Shown here piece by piece: positions 27,651-35,588 of a stretch of DNA of 64,000 nt. The position numbers were made by a program, and so were the translations under genes. The notes below the pieces were generated by a model. That model was not told the origin of the DNA. It saw only the letters and a list, made by a program, of their open reading frames with translations, and did not search any database. Origin of the DNA: an uncultured Bacteroidota bacterium (GTDB taxonomy: Bacteria; Bacteroidota; Bacteroidia; 2-12-FULL-35-15); contig CAINDA010000034.1 of NCBI GenBank assembly GCA_903847205.1, positions 1 through 64,000 on the forward strand. The letters run 5' to 3'. Numbering within the stretch: the first letter of the stretch is position 1; every line of letters starts with the position of its first letter.

Positions 27651-27673
27651 AGTTTGGTTGTTGCTATTGATTT

Positions 27674-28156
27674 TTAATTTATCTTTTGTAGTTTGAATGT
27701 TTTTACTAAACTTTTATTATCGTCATATACATGCAGTATATACGCGCTGTTTGAATACTGTGAAATATTGAGCTGAATATTATTTTGAAAAGATTCGGAA
27801 TAAATTAGTTTCCCGGCAATATCAAATAATTCAACTTTCATTTTTTTTAATGAACTTGATTCAGTGCTGATATTTATGAAAGAGCTTGCAGGGTTTGGAT
27901 AAACAGAAACCGAAATAGTACTTCCTGTATTTTCTTCAACGGAAGTTATGCTGAACTTGTTTTGCTGGAATCCTTGAGTTAGAATATTTGCATTGCTTGA
28001 ATAGGTTTCTGTGAGGCATTCACCCATTGTCCAGCTTAAACTATTATTAGGGCTTGAAAAATAATCTCCGGAGGTTGTTAATACTTCAGGTGTAAGTGTC
28101 TGGCTGTATCCCTCATGCCATAAAAGGATGCAGAATAATAGTAATATTTGTTTCAT
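27674..28156 (-). CDS. Small T9SS type A sorting-domain protein
   Basis: 160 residues: signal peptide (1-18, EGYSQ), a short segment with the LSWTMGECLTETY and ILTQGFQQ motifs common at the N-terminus of small Bacteroidota T9SS proteins, then a complete type A sorting domain (SVYPNPASSFINI near residue 85, DIAGKLIY, YSNSAYILHVYDD). It has almost no cargo domain. It lies 23 bases upstream of the giant adhesin gene on the same strand and is likely co-transcribed with it. Confidence 0.75.
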   Translation of the reverse strand: MKQILLLFCILLWHEGYSQTLTPEVLTTSGDYFSSPNNSLSWTMGECLTETYSSNANILTQGFQQNKFSITSVEENTGSTISVSVYPNPASSFINISTESSSLKKMKVELFDIAGKLIYSESFQNNIQLNISQYSNSAYILHVYDDNKSLVKTFKLQKIN

Positions 28157-28312
28157 TATTGTTTAATTATTAATCGTTAGATTTCATCCTGATAAATAAA
28201 GGGTTTACAGGGATTATCGCCTAATTCGCCGTTAATAAACGCGAAAGTCGCAAGGTACGTTATAATAGATTCATAATTTGATTTGCTGGAATTATAATTG
28301 TAGAAAACAAAA

Positions 28313-28417
28313 CACCTGTTGTTTAATGGTATTCGGGAAGTTTATGGGCAACAGGTGCTAAATAACGATGCGGTAAAGACTGGCTCTTTTGTGATAAAAC
28401 TGCTGTAGAGAAGAATT
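28313..28417 (+). repeat. Gene remnant sharing the 3' end of the orphan gene
   Basis: Positions 28377-28417 are identical, 41 of 41 bases, to 21929-21969, which cover the last codons, stop and first nine downstream bases of the gene at 20974-21960. The matching frame is open upstream only to a TAG about 100 bases before the stop. A 9-bp inverted repeat (CACCTGTTG at 28313-28321, CAACAGGTG at 28349-28357) lies just before the copy. Together the two copies flank the 22.1-28.2 kb adhesin block in direct orientation. Confidence 0.75.
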
Positions 28418-28454
28418 TAGTATTTGGGATTACGAAATTAGGCTTGGTTAATAA

Positions 28455-29387
28455 TTATACCAAACAATTTAACTGTTTATCCAATATTTCCAGCCCTTCC
28501 ATAAATGAATGCGGATTATATCCCAAATCACGTTTGGCTTTATCGAGGACAAAACCTGTACGGGCAGGGCGTTTTGCAGGCTGGTTTAAGGTATTTGATT
28601 TAGCAGGTGTAACTAATGATTTATCTAATTTCCAATAATCGGCAACGCTGTAAACTAATTCTAAAATACTCATGGTTTCTTTACCGGAAATATTATAAAT
28701 GCCTGAAGCTCCTTTATCAGCAGCCAGTATGCAGCCATCAGCTAAATCTTCGGCAAGCGTAGGCGAACGGAATTGATCATCCACCACATTTATTTTCTGT
28801 CCTTTAGTTAATGCTTCTTTCGCCCACAAAACAATATTTGAACGGCTCATGCTGTCGGCAATACCGTAAACTATAATGGTTCGGATAATAGTCCATTTTA
28901 TTTTGCTTTTCAGCAGCACCTGCTCCGATTCAAATTTAGAAAGTGCATAATAGCTTTGAGGATTAGGTTTATCTGTTTCCAAATATTCAGAACCTTTTTC
29001 GCCGTCAAAAATAAAATCGGTTGATAGGTGAATCAATTGAGTCTGATGCCTGCTGTCCACTGTCTTAAGCTGTTCTATGGCATCAACAAAATTCTGAACA
29101 GACTTAACGTTTAATGCCCAGCACTCCTCACGCTTTGTTTCACATGCATCAACGTTTGTCATTGCTGCAGTATTTATAACAACATCAGGTTTGTATTTTG
29201 ACAAAACAGTTAAGACCTCCTCTTTATTAGTAATATCAAGCGGTTCATAGACATATCCTTCTTTTTTAATCAGGCGGTTTGCACCGATTGAAGCTGCAAT
29301 TACCTGCACATCGCTGCGATGAATTAAATTATATACCAGCTTCTGCCCAAGTAATCCATTGCTGCCGGTGATTAAAATTTTTTTCAT
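28455..29387 (-). CDS. RmlD-like NAD(P)-dependent sugar-nucleotide reductase
   Basis: 310 residues of the extended short-chain dehydrogenase fold. GSNGLLG (8-14) is the dinucleotide-binding loop; LSTDFIFDG (about 121-129) matches the STDYVFDG motif of dTDP-4-dehydrorhamnose reductases; Tyr147 and Lys151 form the catalytic YxxxK; a C-terminal RmlD-type substrate domain follows (GIYNISGKETMS). The closest named activity is reduction of dTDP-4-keto-rhamnose, but no other rhamnose genes are adjacent, so the substrate is uncertain. It is 31 bases downstream of the potassium channel gene. Confidence 0.8.
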   Translation of the reverse strand: MKKILITGSNGLLGQKLVYNLIHRSDVQVIAASIGANRLIKKEGYVYEPLDITNKEEVLTVLSKYKPDVVINTAAMTNVDACETKREECWALNVKSVQNFVDAIEQLKTVDSRHQTQLIHLSTDFIFDGEKGSEYLETDKPNPQSYYALSKFESEQVLLKSKIKWTIIRTIIVYGIADSMSRSNIVLWAKEALTKGQKINVVDDQFRSPTLAEDLADGCILAADKGASGIYNISGKETMSILELVYSVADYWKLDKSLVTPAKSNTLNQPAKRPARTGFVLDKAKRDLGYNPHSFMEGLEILDKQLNCLV

Positions 29388-29418
29388 AAAGTATATTTAG
29401 AAAATACAGGAGAATATT

Positions 29419-30429
29419 TTACGCCAGCAGTTCTTTTAATTTTCTGATTTGTTCTGTGGTGCCGAGTACAAATAATTTTGCATCAGCAATAATTTCAGTA
29501 TCAGCACTCGGATTAATAATGTATTCGCCCTGAGCGGTTTTAAACCCGATAATATTTGCACCTGATTTGTTGCGTATTTCCAAATCACGGATAGTTTTAT
29601 TTTGATAACCACGTGAAAGCGCATCAAAAGTAATTTCTTCCAAACGAATGTTGTCGCCGCCCTGACCGGTGATATAATCAACAAATTCCATCACATCAGG
29701 TTTCATCACTAAGGATGCCATATGTGCCCCGCCCAGTTTATCAGGCATTATCACATTATTGGCCCCGGCAATTTTTAATTTTTTATCCGAATTATCTTCT
29801 GATGCACGACTGATAATTACTAATTTAGGATTCAAAGCACGCGCAGAAAGTACAATAAAAAGATTATCTGCATCAATGGGCAATGTTGTTATTAATGCCT
29901 TTGCTTTCGCTATGCCTGCTTTAAATAATACTTCATCCAAAGTAGCATCGCCTTCAAGCACTAATTCAGAATATTTATGATTGATGCCCTCAACAACGGC
30001 TTTCTTTTCTTCAATCACAACAAAACGCGTATTATGCTTTTTAAGAACATGTGCTGCCTGCCTTCCGTTACGTCCGTAGCCGCATATAATCACATGATTA
30101 TCTAATTTACTGATAGCTGTCAAAATTTTAAAATTTTTATAATATTGATTAAACTCCCCATCCAGTACATATTTAGAAATGGATGAAACAGCATAGGCAA
30201 AAGTACCAAAACTCGTGACAATTAAAAATATGGTAAACAGCCTTCCGTTGCTGCTTAAAGGATGTACTTCCTGAAAGCCCACAGTTGCCACCGTTATAAT
30301 GGTCATATAGAGAGCTTCTAATAGGTTATAACCTTCAATGCTCATGAACCCTCCAATACCAATGCAGACGATTAAAACAAGAAGAGAAACCGGAATATAG
30401 ATTTTAGAAAAATGGCGGTATGCAAACAA
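29419..30429 (-). CDS. Two-TM potassium channel with RCK/TrkA-N domain
   Basis: 336 residues; the frame begins with TTG at 30429 and no ATG is available near it. Two membrane helices (about 13-31 and 66-85) flank a pore loop with the filter TVATVGFQE (46-54). A TrkA-N/RCK domain follows (about 112-235, GYGRNGRQ for NAD binding) and a TrkA-C-like domain (to 336). It should be an inner-membrane, tetrameric, ligand-gated K+ channel. The filter GFQE replaces the usual GYGD, a variant that may alter selectivity. The region just upstream is a satellite array, which complicates the start choice. Confidence 0.82.
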   Translation of the reverse strand: MFAYRHFSKIYIPVSLLVLIVCIGIGGFMSIEGYNLLEALYMTIITVATVGFQEVHPLSSNGRLFTIFLIVTSFGTFAYAVSSISKYVLDGEFNQYYKNFKILTAISKLDNHVIICGYGRNGRQAAHVLKKHNTRFVVIEEKKAVVEGINHKYSELVLEGDATLDEVLFKAGIAKAKALITTLPIDADNLFIVLSARALNPKLVIISRASEDNSDKKLKIAGANNVIMPDKLGGAHMASLVMKPDVMEFVDYITGQGGDNIRLEEITFDALSRGYQNKTIRDLEIRNKSGANIIGFKTAQGEYIINPSADTEIIADAKLFVLGTTEQIRKLKELLA

Positions 30430-30444
30430 AATATTTTGTGTAAA

Positions 30445-30548
30445 ATTGTTGAATTGTTTTATTGTTGAATTGTTTTATTGTTGAATTGTTTTATTGCTTA
30501 TTGCCCATTGCTTATTGCTTATTGCTTATTGCGCATTGCCTATTCCCT
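30445..30548. repeat. Microsatellite: 16-bp x3 followed by 7-bp x8
   Basis: Three perfect copies of a 16-bp unit (ATTGTTGAATTGTTTT) fill 30445-30492, then eight 7-bp units (ATTGCTT and variants) fill 30493-30548. Together they make nearly the whole spacer between the PspC gene (ending at 30554) and the channel gene starting at 30429. Neither period is a multiple of three. A related, less regular GCTTATTGCA run occurs at 30815-30860, upstream of the PspC gene. Confidence 0.9.
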
Positions 30549-30553
30549 TCCAT

Positions 30554-30784
30554 TCATAGATCCCAGACACTTCTGCGTTTACTGCGTGTAGGTTTAAAAT
30601 ATCTCTTATGCTCAAGTATAAAGGCCATTATAAAATAAATAATGATGGGCGAGCCCACAGTAAAAAAAGAAAGGTAAATAAAATACATACGGATTTTAGT
30701 AGTGCTGATGCCGAGTTTTTTACCCCACCATTCGCAGACGCCGAACGCCTGTGTTTCAAACCAGCCTTGAATTCTTTTAATCAT
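30554..30784 (-). CDS. PspC-domain membrane protein
   Basis: 76 residues. The FGVCEWWGKKLGISTTKIRMYFIYLSF stretch is the PspC signature: a short amphipathic N-terminus followed by one or two membrane helices (about 33-60), then a basic tail (RYFKPTRSKRRS). PspC proteins act in envelope-stress responses in proteobacteria; the role of these short forms in Bacteroidota is unclear. It is upstream of the potassium channel gene on the same strand. Confidence 0.82.
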   Translation of the reverse strand: MIKRIQGWFETQAFGVCEWWGKKLGISTTKIRMYFIYLSFFTVGSPIIIYFIMAFILEHKRYFKPTRSKRRSVWDL

Positions 30785-30878
30785 TAGTTTTATTTTAAAT
30801 TACAAACTATGAATTGCACTTCGCTTATTGCACTTTGCTTATTGCATATTGCAAATTGATACTTAGTTTGAAACAAAA

Positions 30879-32165
30879 TTAAGCGTTTTTCAGCAGATAA
30901 TTACCAATGGAACAGCTTAAACATTTTTTAGCGCTGCAGTAATTGTTTTTAAGCTGCAGCAGGGCTTGCGTTGAATATGCGGTTTTGACCGGAAGCTGCA
31001 GAGAATCCCATTTTTTAATTATTGAATTATTTTCCCCGGCTGTTTGTTCTAAAAAATGCAAAGCGCGCTCAACATACTTTTCTTCATTTTTTTGTCTGCC
31101 GTAAACAAATAAAAACGGGACAATAGTATTAATGATAATGTTATTCACGGCATCTTCACCCAAACGTTTTGTCTTCAGTTTTGATACTTTATCAAAAACG
31201 TAATGTGCATGCCAGTACTCCGAAACATCCACATTCATCAGCTTTTTCAAAGCAGGAAGTTTTTCCGTCTCAATAATTTTGGAAAACAAATGTGAGGAGT
31301 TAAAAATCAAGTTTGCAAACTGGGCTATTCGGATAGTCGGGAAATTTACAGGACGAAGACGCAGAAATTTCCATAAGTGGGCATCTATTGAATCTAATTT
31401 GAACTTATGTTTCAGAAAAACATATTCGTTCTGTAAAGCCTGCAGATACTTGTCTTCCAAATGCTCGTTTAAAAGTCCGGCCTGCCCGAACAGCAGCGCC
31501 TCTATCTGAAGCAGGCTGCTTTTATGTTTTGCAAGAACTATGGAAGGTATTGATTTTGCAAGCAGTTCAAACGGTTCCGAATTAGTTTTAAAACCGAAAT
31601 TGCGCGACAGCTGTTGGTAAAATGTTTCCTCCCAGTTATTCTTATTCAGATTTAAGCTTTCAGAAATGGCAGCAGATTTACGCTCCAGCCTTTCCAAAAG
31701 AAGTTTGTCAATCATGCTGTTAACAATCAGTTTGGGAACAGATTCAAGTTGCTTTTCGCATGGGATCCAGTCTTTGCTTGATTTGAAATTTAAATAATTT
31801 TGATAGATTTTTTTTTCGATCCTATCTTTGAGTTCAATCGTTGGAATGGCTTCTCCCGAAGCTCTGCGAATTGATTCATCAGCATTATAAACAACATGTA
31901 ATATAATGTTGTTGTATGCTTTATCATTTTGATGAAGATGTTTTTTCCAATCCACTGCATTAATATGAATCTCCACATTGCCTGCCCAGACTGTTGTTCC
32001 TATCTTCAGCTTTGCATTAAAAAAATCAGGGCCTGCATCAAAGTTATGGGTACCTGTTTTTAAAATTTCAACCGGTTCTCCTGTAGTAGTTTTTAAATCC
32101 AGGAGATTGAATAATTTAAACTTCCAGATATGGTGGAGAAATTCTTCAGTCATTTCATTAGTCAT
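30879..32165 (-). CDS. DUF2851 family protein
   Basis: 428 residues from the ATG at 32165; a second ATG at 32153 is equally possible. The N-terminal third is characteristic of DUF2851, a family widespread in Bacteroidota: EEFLHHIWKFKLF, then GTHNFDAGPDFFNAKLKI, WAGNVEIHINAVDWKKH and NIILHVVYN. These conserved His, Asp and Glu residues resemble a metal-dependent enzyme core, but no activity is established. The C-terminus has a Cys cluster (CSAKKCLSCSIG). It lies 41 bases downstream of pyrF. Confidence 0.85.
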   Translation of the reverse strand: MTNEMTEEFLHHIWKFKLFNLLDLKTTTGEPVEILKTGTHNFDAGPDFFNAKLKIGTTVWAGNVEIHINAVDWKKHLHQNDKAYNNIILHVVYNADESIRRASGEAIPTIELKDRIEKKIYQNYLNFKSSKDWIPCEKQLESVPKLIVNSMIDKLLLERLERKSAAISESLNLNKNNWEETFYQQLSRNFGFKTNSEPFELLAKSIPSIVLAKHKSSLLQIEALLFGQAGLLNEHLEDKYLQALQNEYVFLKHKFKLDSIDAHLWKFLRLRPVNFPTIRIAQFANLIFNSSHLFSKIIETEKLPALKKLMNVDVSEYWHAHYVFDKVSKLKTKRLGEDAVNNIIINTIVPFLFVYGRQKNEEKYVERALHFLEQTAGENNSIIKKWDSLQLPVKTAYSTQALLQLKNNYCSAKKCLSCSIGNYLLKNA

Positions 32166-32206
32166 TTGCCATTAGCATATTTTCAAATTATCAAATTTCA
32201 AACAGC

Positions 32207-33043
32207 TTATCGTAAATAAGTTTCCAGCAGCATCTCCATCTCCTGTTGCAACTTCAAAGTTTCTTCTCTTGCTTTTTCTGCAAAATCTTCTCCGGCTCCG
32301 GCATAAATAATGCCGCGTGATGAGTTAACTAATAAACCGCATTGTTTATTCATGCCGTATTTAGCGGTATCATGCAGACTGCCTCCCTGTGCCCCCACTC
32401 CAGGGACTAACAAAAAATGCTCAGGAACAATTTTACGGATGTCGGTAAACATTCCCGCTTTGGTAGCCCCTGCTACATACATCATATTATCAGCTGTACC
32501 CCATTTCTTGGAGGTTTCGAGAACCTGTTCAAATAAAAATTTAGGAGGAAGGCTTGCTGCTGTGTGATTTAATTGAAAATCTAATGCACCCTTATTTGAA
32601 GTAAGCGCTAATAAAATCACCCATTTATTTTTGTATTCAATAAACGGTGTAATGCTGTCTTCACCCATATATGGAGCAGCCGTAATCGAATCAAAATTTA
32701 ATGTTTCTAAAAATGCTTTTGCATACATTTTAGAAGTATTGCCGATGTCACCGCGTTTTGCGTCAGCAATTGTGAATACATCAGTACAGGTTTGATTAAT
32801 GTAATTGATAGTTTTTTCCAGGCTTATCCAGCCTTTCGCACCTTCTGTTTCATAAAATGCTGTATTGGGTTTATATGAAACACAAAGATCTTTCGTTGCA
32901 TCAATAATCTGTTTATTGAATTCAAAAACAGGGTCTTCAGCCTTCAGCAGATGCTTAGGAATTTTAGTCAGGTCGGTATCTAATCCTACACAAAGAAAAC
33001 TCTTTTTCTTTTTAATTGCTCCAAACAGTTCTTCTCTTGTCAT
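32207..33043 (-). CDS. pyrF: Orotidine 5'-phosphate decarboxylase
   Basis: 278 residues, the length of the longer (mycobacterial/myxococcal-type) PyrF group. It converts OMP to UMP, the last step of de novo pyrimidine synthesis. Evidence: [13 protein letters not shown] (17-29) with the first substrate Asp, [10 protein letters not shown] (56-65), the catalytic DAKRGDI (94-100), and the phosphate-binding VPGVGAQGG and VNSSRGI late in the protein. Other pyr genes are not nearby. Confidence 0.95.
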   Translation of the reverse strand: MTREELFGAIKKKKSFLCVGLDTDLTKIPKHLLKAEDPVFEFNKQIIDATKDLCVSYKPNTAFYETEGAKGWISLEKTINYINQTCTDVFTIADAKRGDIGNTSKMYAKAFLETLNFDSITAAPYMGEDSITPFIEYKNKWVILLALTSNKGALDFQLNHTAASLPPKFLFEQVLETSKKWGTADNMMYVAGATKAGMFTDIRKIVPEHFLLVPGVGAQGGSLHDTAKYGMNKQCGLLVNSSRGIIYAGAGEDFAEKAREETLKLQQEMEMLLETYLR

Positions 33044-33085
33044 AATATATATTTTAATCTGCCTGATAAAGGCATGAAAATATTT

Positions 33086-33544
33086 CTATTCAGATTCAGC
33101 ACTATTTTTTAATTCTTTAGGGAAATCCTGACGGATGATATATACCCCATCCATAGGGGTTTCCATTGGAAGTGCGTCGCGCAGATAAAAATACAAATGA
33201 GTCTCATCATTCTTTTCATCCACTATTTTTTCTGTCCTTTTCAATAACTTTTTTGAAACAGCAAACTGCATATTTTTCCCGCTTTCAGTAGTGCAGTCAA
33301 CAATGGTAGTATCAGGTATTTCAAAACTAAATTCTTTATCATCAGGGAAATATCCAGCCAAAATATAAGCTGAATTATTTTTAATTTTAAATTCCTTCAC
33401 AGGTTCAGTTACTTTAAGTTCATCTTCCCAAAGGTGTTTAATATTATCTTCCGTTTCCTGCCCTTCGTTTAAATCGTCGGCAATACCTTGATTATACTCA
33501 GAGTTAACAAGAATAAAATGTAAATGTAAATTCATATTTTTCAA
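33086..33544 (-). CDS. Hypothetical protein
   Basis: 152 residues, no signal peptide or membrane segment, acidic, mixed alpha/beta by eye (HLHFILVNSEYNQGI, DTTIVDCTTESGKNMQFAVSKKLL, ETHLYFYLRDALPM). I do not recognise the family. It lies between paaY and pyrF on the same strand with spacers of about 40 bases on each side, so co-transcription is likely but gives no functional hint. Confidence 0.65.
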   Translation of the reverse strand: MKNMNLHLHFILVNSEYNQGIADDLNEGQETEDNIKHLWEDELKVTEPVKEFKIKNNSAYILAGYFPDDKEFSFEIPDTTIVDCTTESGKNMQFAVSKKLLKRTEKIVDEKNDETHLYFYLRDALPMETPMDGVYIIRQDFPKELKNSAESE

Positions 33545-33580
33545 ATTATTGAATGCTTTATATAAAAACTATTTAATCAA

Positions 33581-34174
33581 TTAAATTTTGCTTTCATTCC
33601 AGGTCTTATAAATATTCTGTTGCTGGGGCCTGTCTGCTTCTATTTCCCGCAAGGGCTCGCAGGGTTTTAATGAAGCCCTGCAATCTGCAGGCAGCCGCTG
33701 ATAAAGCTTTGTCCCCTGCGTTTTCCATGCAATCATTTCATCACTTACATCTTTCACAATTTTCGCCGGGTTGCCCACCACAACTTTCCTTTCGGGAACA
33801 ATCATATCTGCCGGCACAAAGCATAATGCGCCGATGATGGAGTTGTCGCCTATTACCACGTTATCCATCACCACTGAATTCATTCCCACCAATACATTTT
33901 TGCCGATTGTTCCGCCGTGTATAATTGCACCATGTCCTATGTGTGCAGCCTCTTTCAGTAAAACTGTTGTGCCTGGAAACATATGAATAGTGCAGTTTTC
34001 CTGCACATTACAGCCGTCCTCAATAATTATCTGCCCCCAATCTCCCCTGATAGCAGTACCAGGGCCGATATAAACATCTCTGCCGATAATTACATTGCCT
34101 GTAACTACAGCATTCGGATGAATGAATGCGCTTTCGTGGATAACAGGTTTATAACCGTTGAATTCGTAAATCAT
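33581..34174 (-). CDS. paaY: PaaY-type hexapeptide-repeat thioesterase
   Basis: 197 residues, the length of PaaY. A left-handed beta-helix of hexapeptide repeats runs from about 15 to 140 (VVTGNVIIGRDVYIGPGTAIRGDWGQIIIE), with His64, His81 and His86 as candidate metal ligands as in the gamma-carbonic-anhydrase-like group. The C-terminal YQRLPADCRASLKPCEPLREIEADRP is the PaaY-specific tail that separates it from plain gamma carbonic anhydrases. PaaY hydrolyses dead-end CoA thioesters in phenylacetate breakdown. The next gene upstream is a 3-oxoadipyl-CoA-type thiolase, which supports this assignment. Confidence 0.82.
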   Translation of the reverse strand: MIYEFNGYKPVIHESAFIHPNAVVTGNVIIGRDVYIGPGTAIRGDWGQIIIEDGCNVQENCTIHMFPGTTVLLKEAAHIGHGAIIHGGTIGKNVLVGMNSVVMDNVVIGDNSIIGALCFVPADMIVPERKVVVGNPAKIVKDVSDEMIAWKTQGTKLYQRLPADCRASLKPCEPLREIEADRPQQQNIYKTWNESKI

Positions 34175-34259
34175 TTATTATTTAGGATTTTTTTATTTAG
34201 GAATAAGGATTAAGGATTTTAACATTTAGGAATTAGGATTTTAATAATACTCTAAATCT

Positions 34260-35468
34260 TTAACACTTTTCAATAATCACAGCATACCCCTGCCCAACTC
34301 CTATACATAACGTTACAAGCGCATAACGTTTGTTTTGTTCCTGAAGCTCAATTGCAGCAGAATTTAAAATTCGTGCACCGCTCATTCCTAAAGGATGTCC
34401 TAGAGCAATTGCCCCGCCGTTAGGGTTGATGCGGGAATCATCATCTGCCAATCCCCATGCGCGGATACAGGCTAATGACTGTGCAGCAAATGCTTCATTC
34501 AATTCAATAATATCAATATCATTCATAGTAAGTCCGGCGCGCTTCAAAGCCATATTACTTGCCGTAACAGGCCCTATCCCCATTATACGAGGTTCAACGC
34601 CGGCAACACCGCTCGATACAATCCTTGCTTTTGGGATTAAATTATATTGTTTAATAGCATTTTCCGATGCTAATAAAATAGCCGCTGCACCATCATTCAA
34701 ACCCGACGCATTGCCAGCTGTTACTGTTCCTCCTTCCTTCCGGAAAGAGGCTTTTAATTTGGATAACCCTTCAATAGAAGTATCAGGTTTAATGAATTCG
34801 TCTTTATCAAATATTTTGGGATCACCTTTTCTCTGCGGTATTTCTACAGAAGTAATTTCCTTAGCAAAGCGTCCTTTTGCCTGTGCAGCAATCGCTTTCT
34901 GCTGGCTTCTAAAAGCAAATTTATCCTGATCTTCACGGTTGATTTTATCCCGCTCAGCAAGGTTTTCAGCTGTATCACCCATTCCGTCAATACCGTATAA
35001 TTCTTTCATTTTAGGATTGATAAAACGCCAGCCGAATGAGGAATCAAATAGCTGCTGCTCCCTGCCGAAAGCCGTTGAAGCCTTTGACATTACCAAAGGG
35101 CCGCGTGTCATATTCTCAACACCGCCTGCAATCATCAAATCTGATTCGCCAATCATAATACTCCGTGCCGCATTCATGGATGCTGATAAACCCGAAGCAC
35201 ATAAACGGTTAACTGTCTCTCCAGGAACTGTATAAGGCAGACCAGCCAATAACAAAGCCATACGGGCAACATTACGGTTATCTTCCCCAGCTTGGTTTGC
35301 GCAGCCCAATATCACATCTCCGATTTGTGCTGTATCAATACCCGGATTTCGTTTCACCAATTCTCTTAATACCAATGCGGCTAAATCATCCGTGCGGATT
35401 GCCGATAAAGTCCCGCCTAAATTGCCTATTGGAGTGCGGACTCCGTCAATAATAAATGCTTGTTTCAT
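34260..35468 (-). CDS. pcaF: 3-oxoadipyl-CoA / acetyl-CoA C-acyltransferase (thiolase)
   Basis: 402 residues. The thiolase nucleophile is Cys90 (NRLCASG); NEAFAAQ, GGAIALGHPLGMSGAR with the catalytic His, and LCIGVGQG with the second Cys complete the active site. WRFINPKMKELYGIDGMGDTAENLAE is typical of the PcaF/PaaJ branch, which splits 3-oxoadipyl-CoA into succinyl-CoA and acetyl-CoA, the last step of phenylacetate and beta-ketoadipate degradation. The neighbouring paaY fits. A broader beta-oxidation thiolase is the alternative. Downstream of rpoC but separated from it by a terminator. Confidence 0.88.
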   Translation of the reverse strand: MKQAFIIDGVRTPIGNLGGTLSAIRTDDLAALVLRELVKRNPGIDTAQIGDVILGCANQAGEDNRNVARMALLLAGLPYTVPGETVNRLCASGLSASMNAARSIMIGESDLMIAGGVENMTRGPLVMSKASTAFGREQQLFDSSFGWRFINPKMKELYGIDGMGDTAENLAERDKINREDQDKFAFRSQQKAIAAQAKGRFAKEITSVEIPQRKGDPKIFDKDEFIKPDTSIEGLSKLKASFRKEGGTVTAGNASGLNDGAAAILLASENAIKQYNLIPKARIVSSGVAGVEPRIMGIGPVTASNMALKRAGLTMNDIDIIELNEAFAAQSLACIRAWGLADDDSRINPNGGAIALGHPLGMSGARILNSAAIELQEQNKRYALVTLCIGVGQGYAVIIEKC

Positions 35469-35521
35469 AATATGGATAACATTAAACGAATATGCCGCGA
35501 ATTTACGAAATACTCAGCAAT

Positions 35522-35549
35522 AAAAAAGGGCAGTCATTTCTGGCTGCCC
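35522..35549 (-). terminator. Terminator of the rpoBC transcript
   Basis: On the minus strand an 8-bp stem (GGGCAGCC with GACTGCCC, one G-T pair) and 6-base loop at 35528-35549 are followed by a run of six T. It begins 40 bases after the rpoC stop and precedes the thiolase ATG at 35468. Confidence 0.8.
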
Positions 35550-35588
35550 CTCTTTAATTTTAGTTAATTATACTAAATCGCAATCAAT

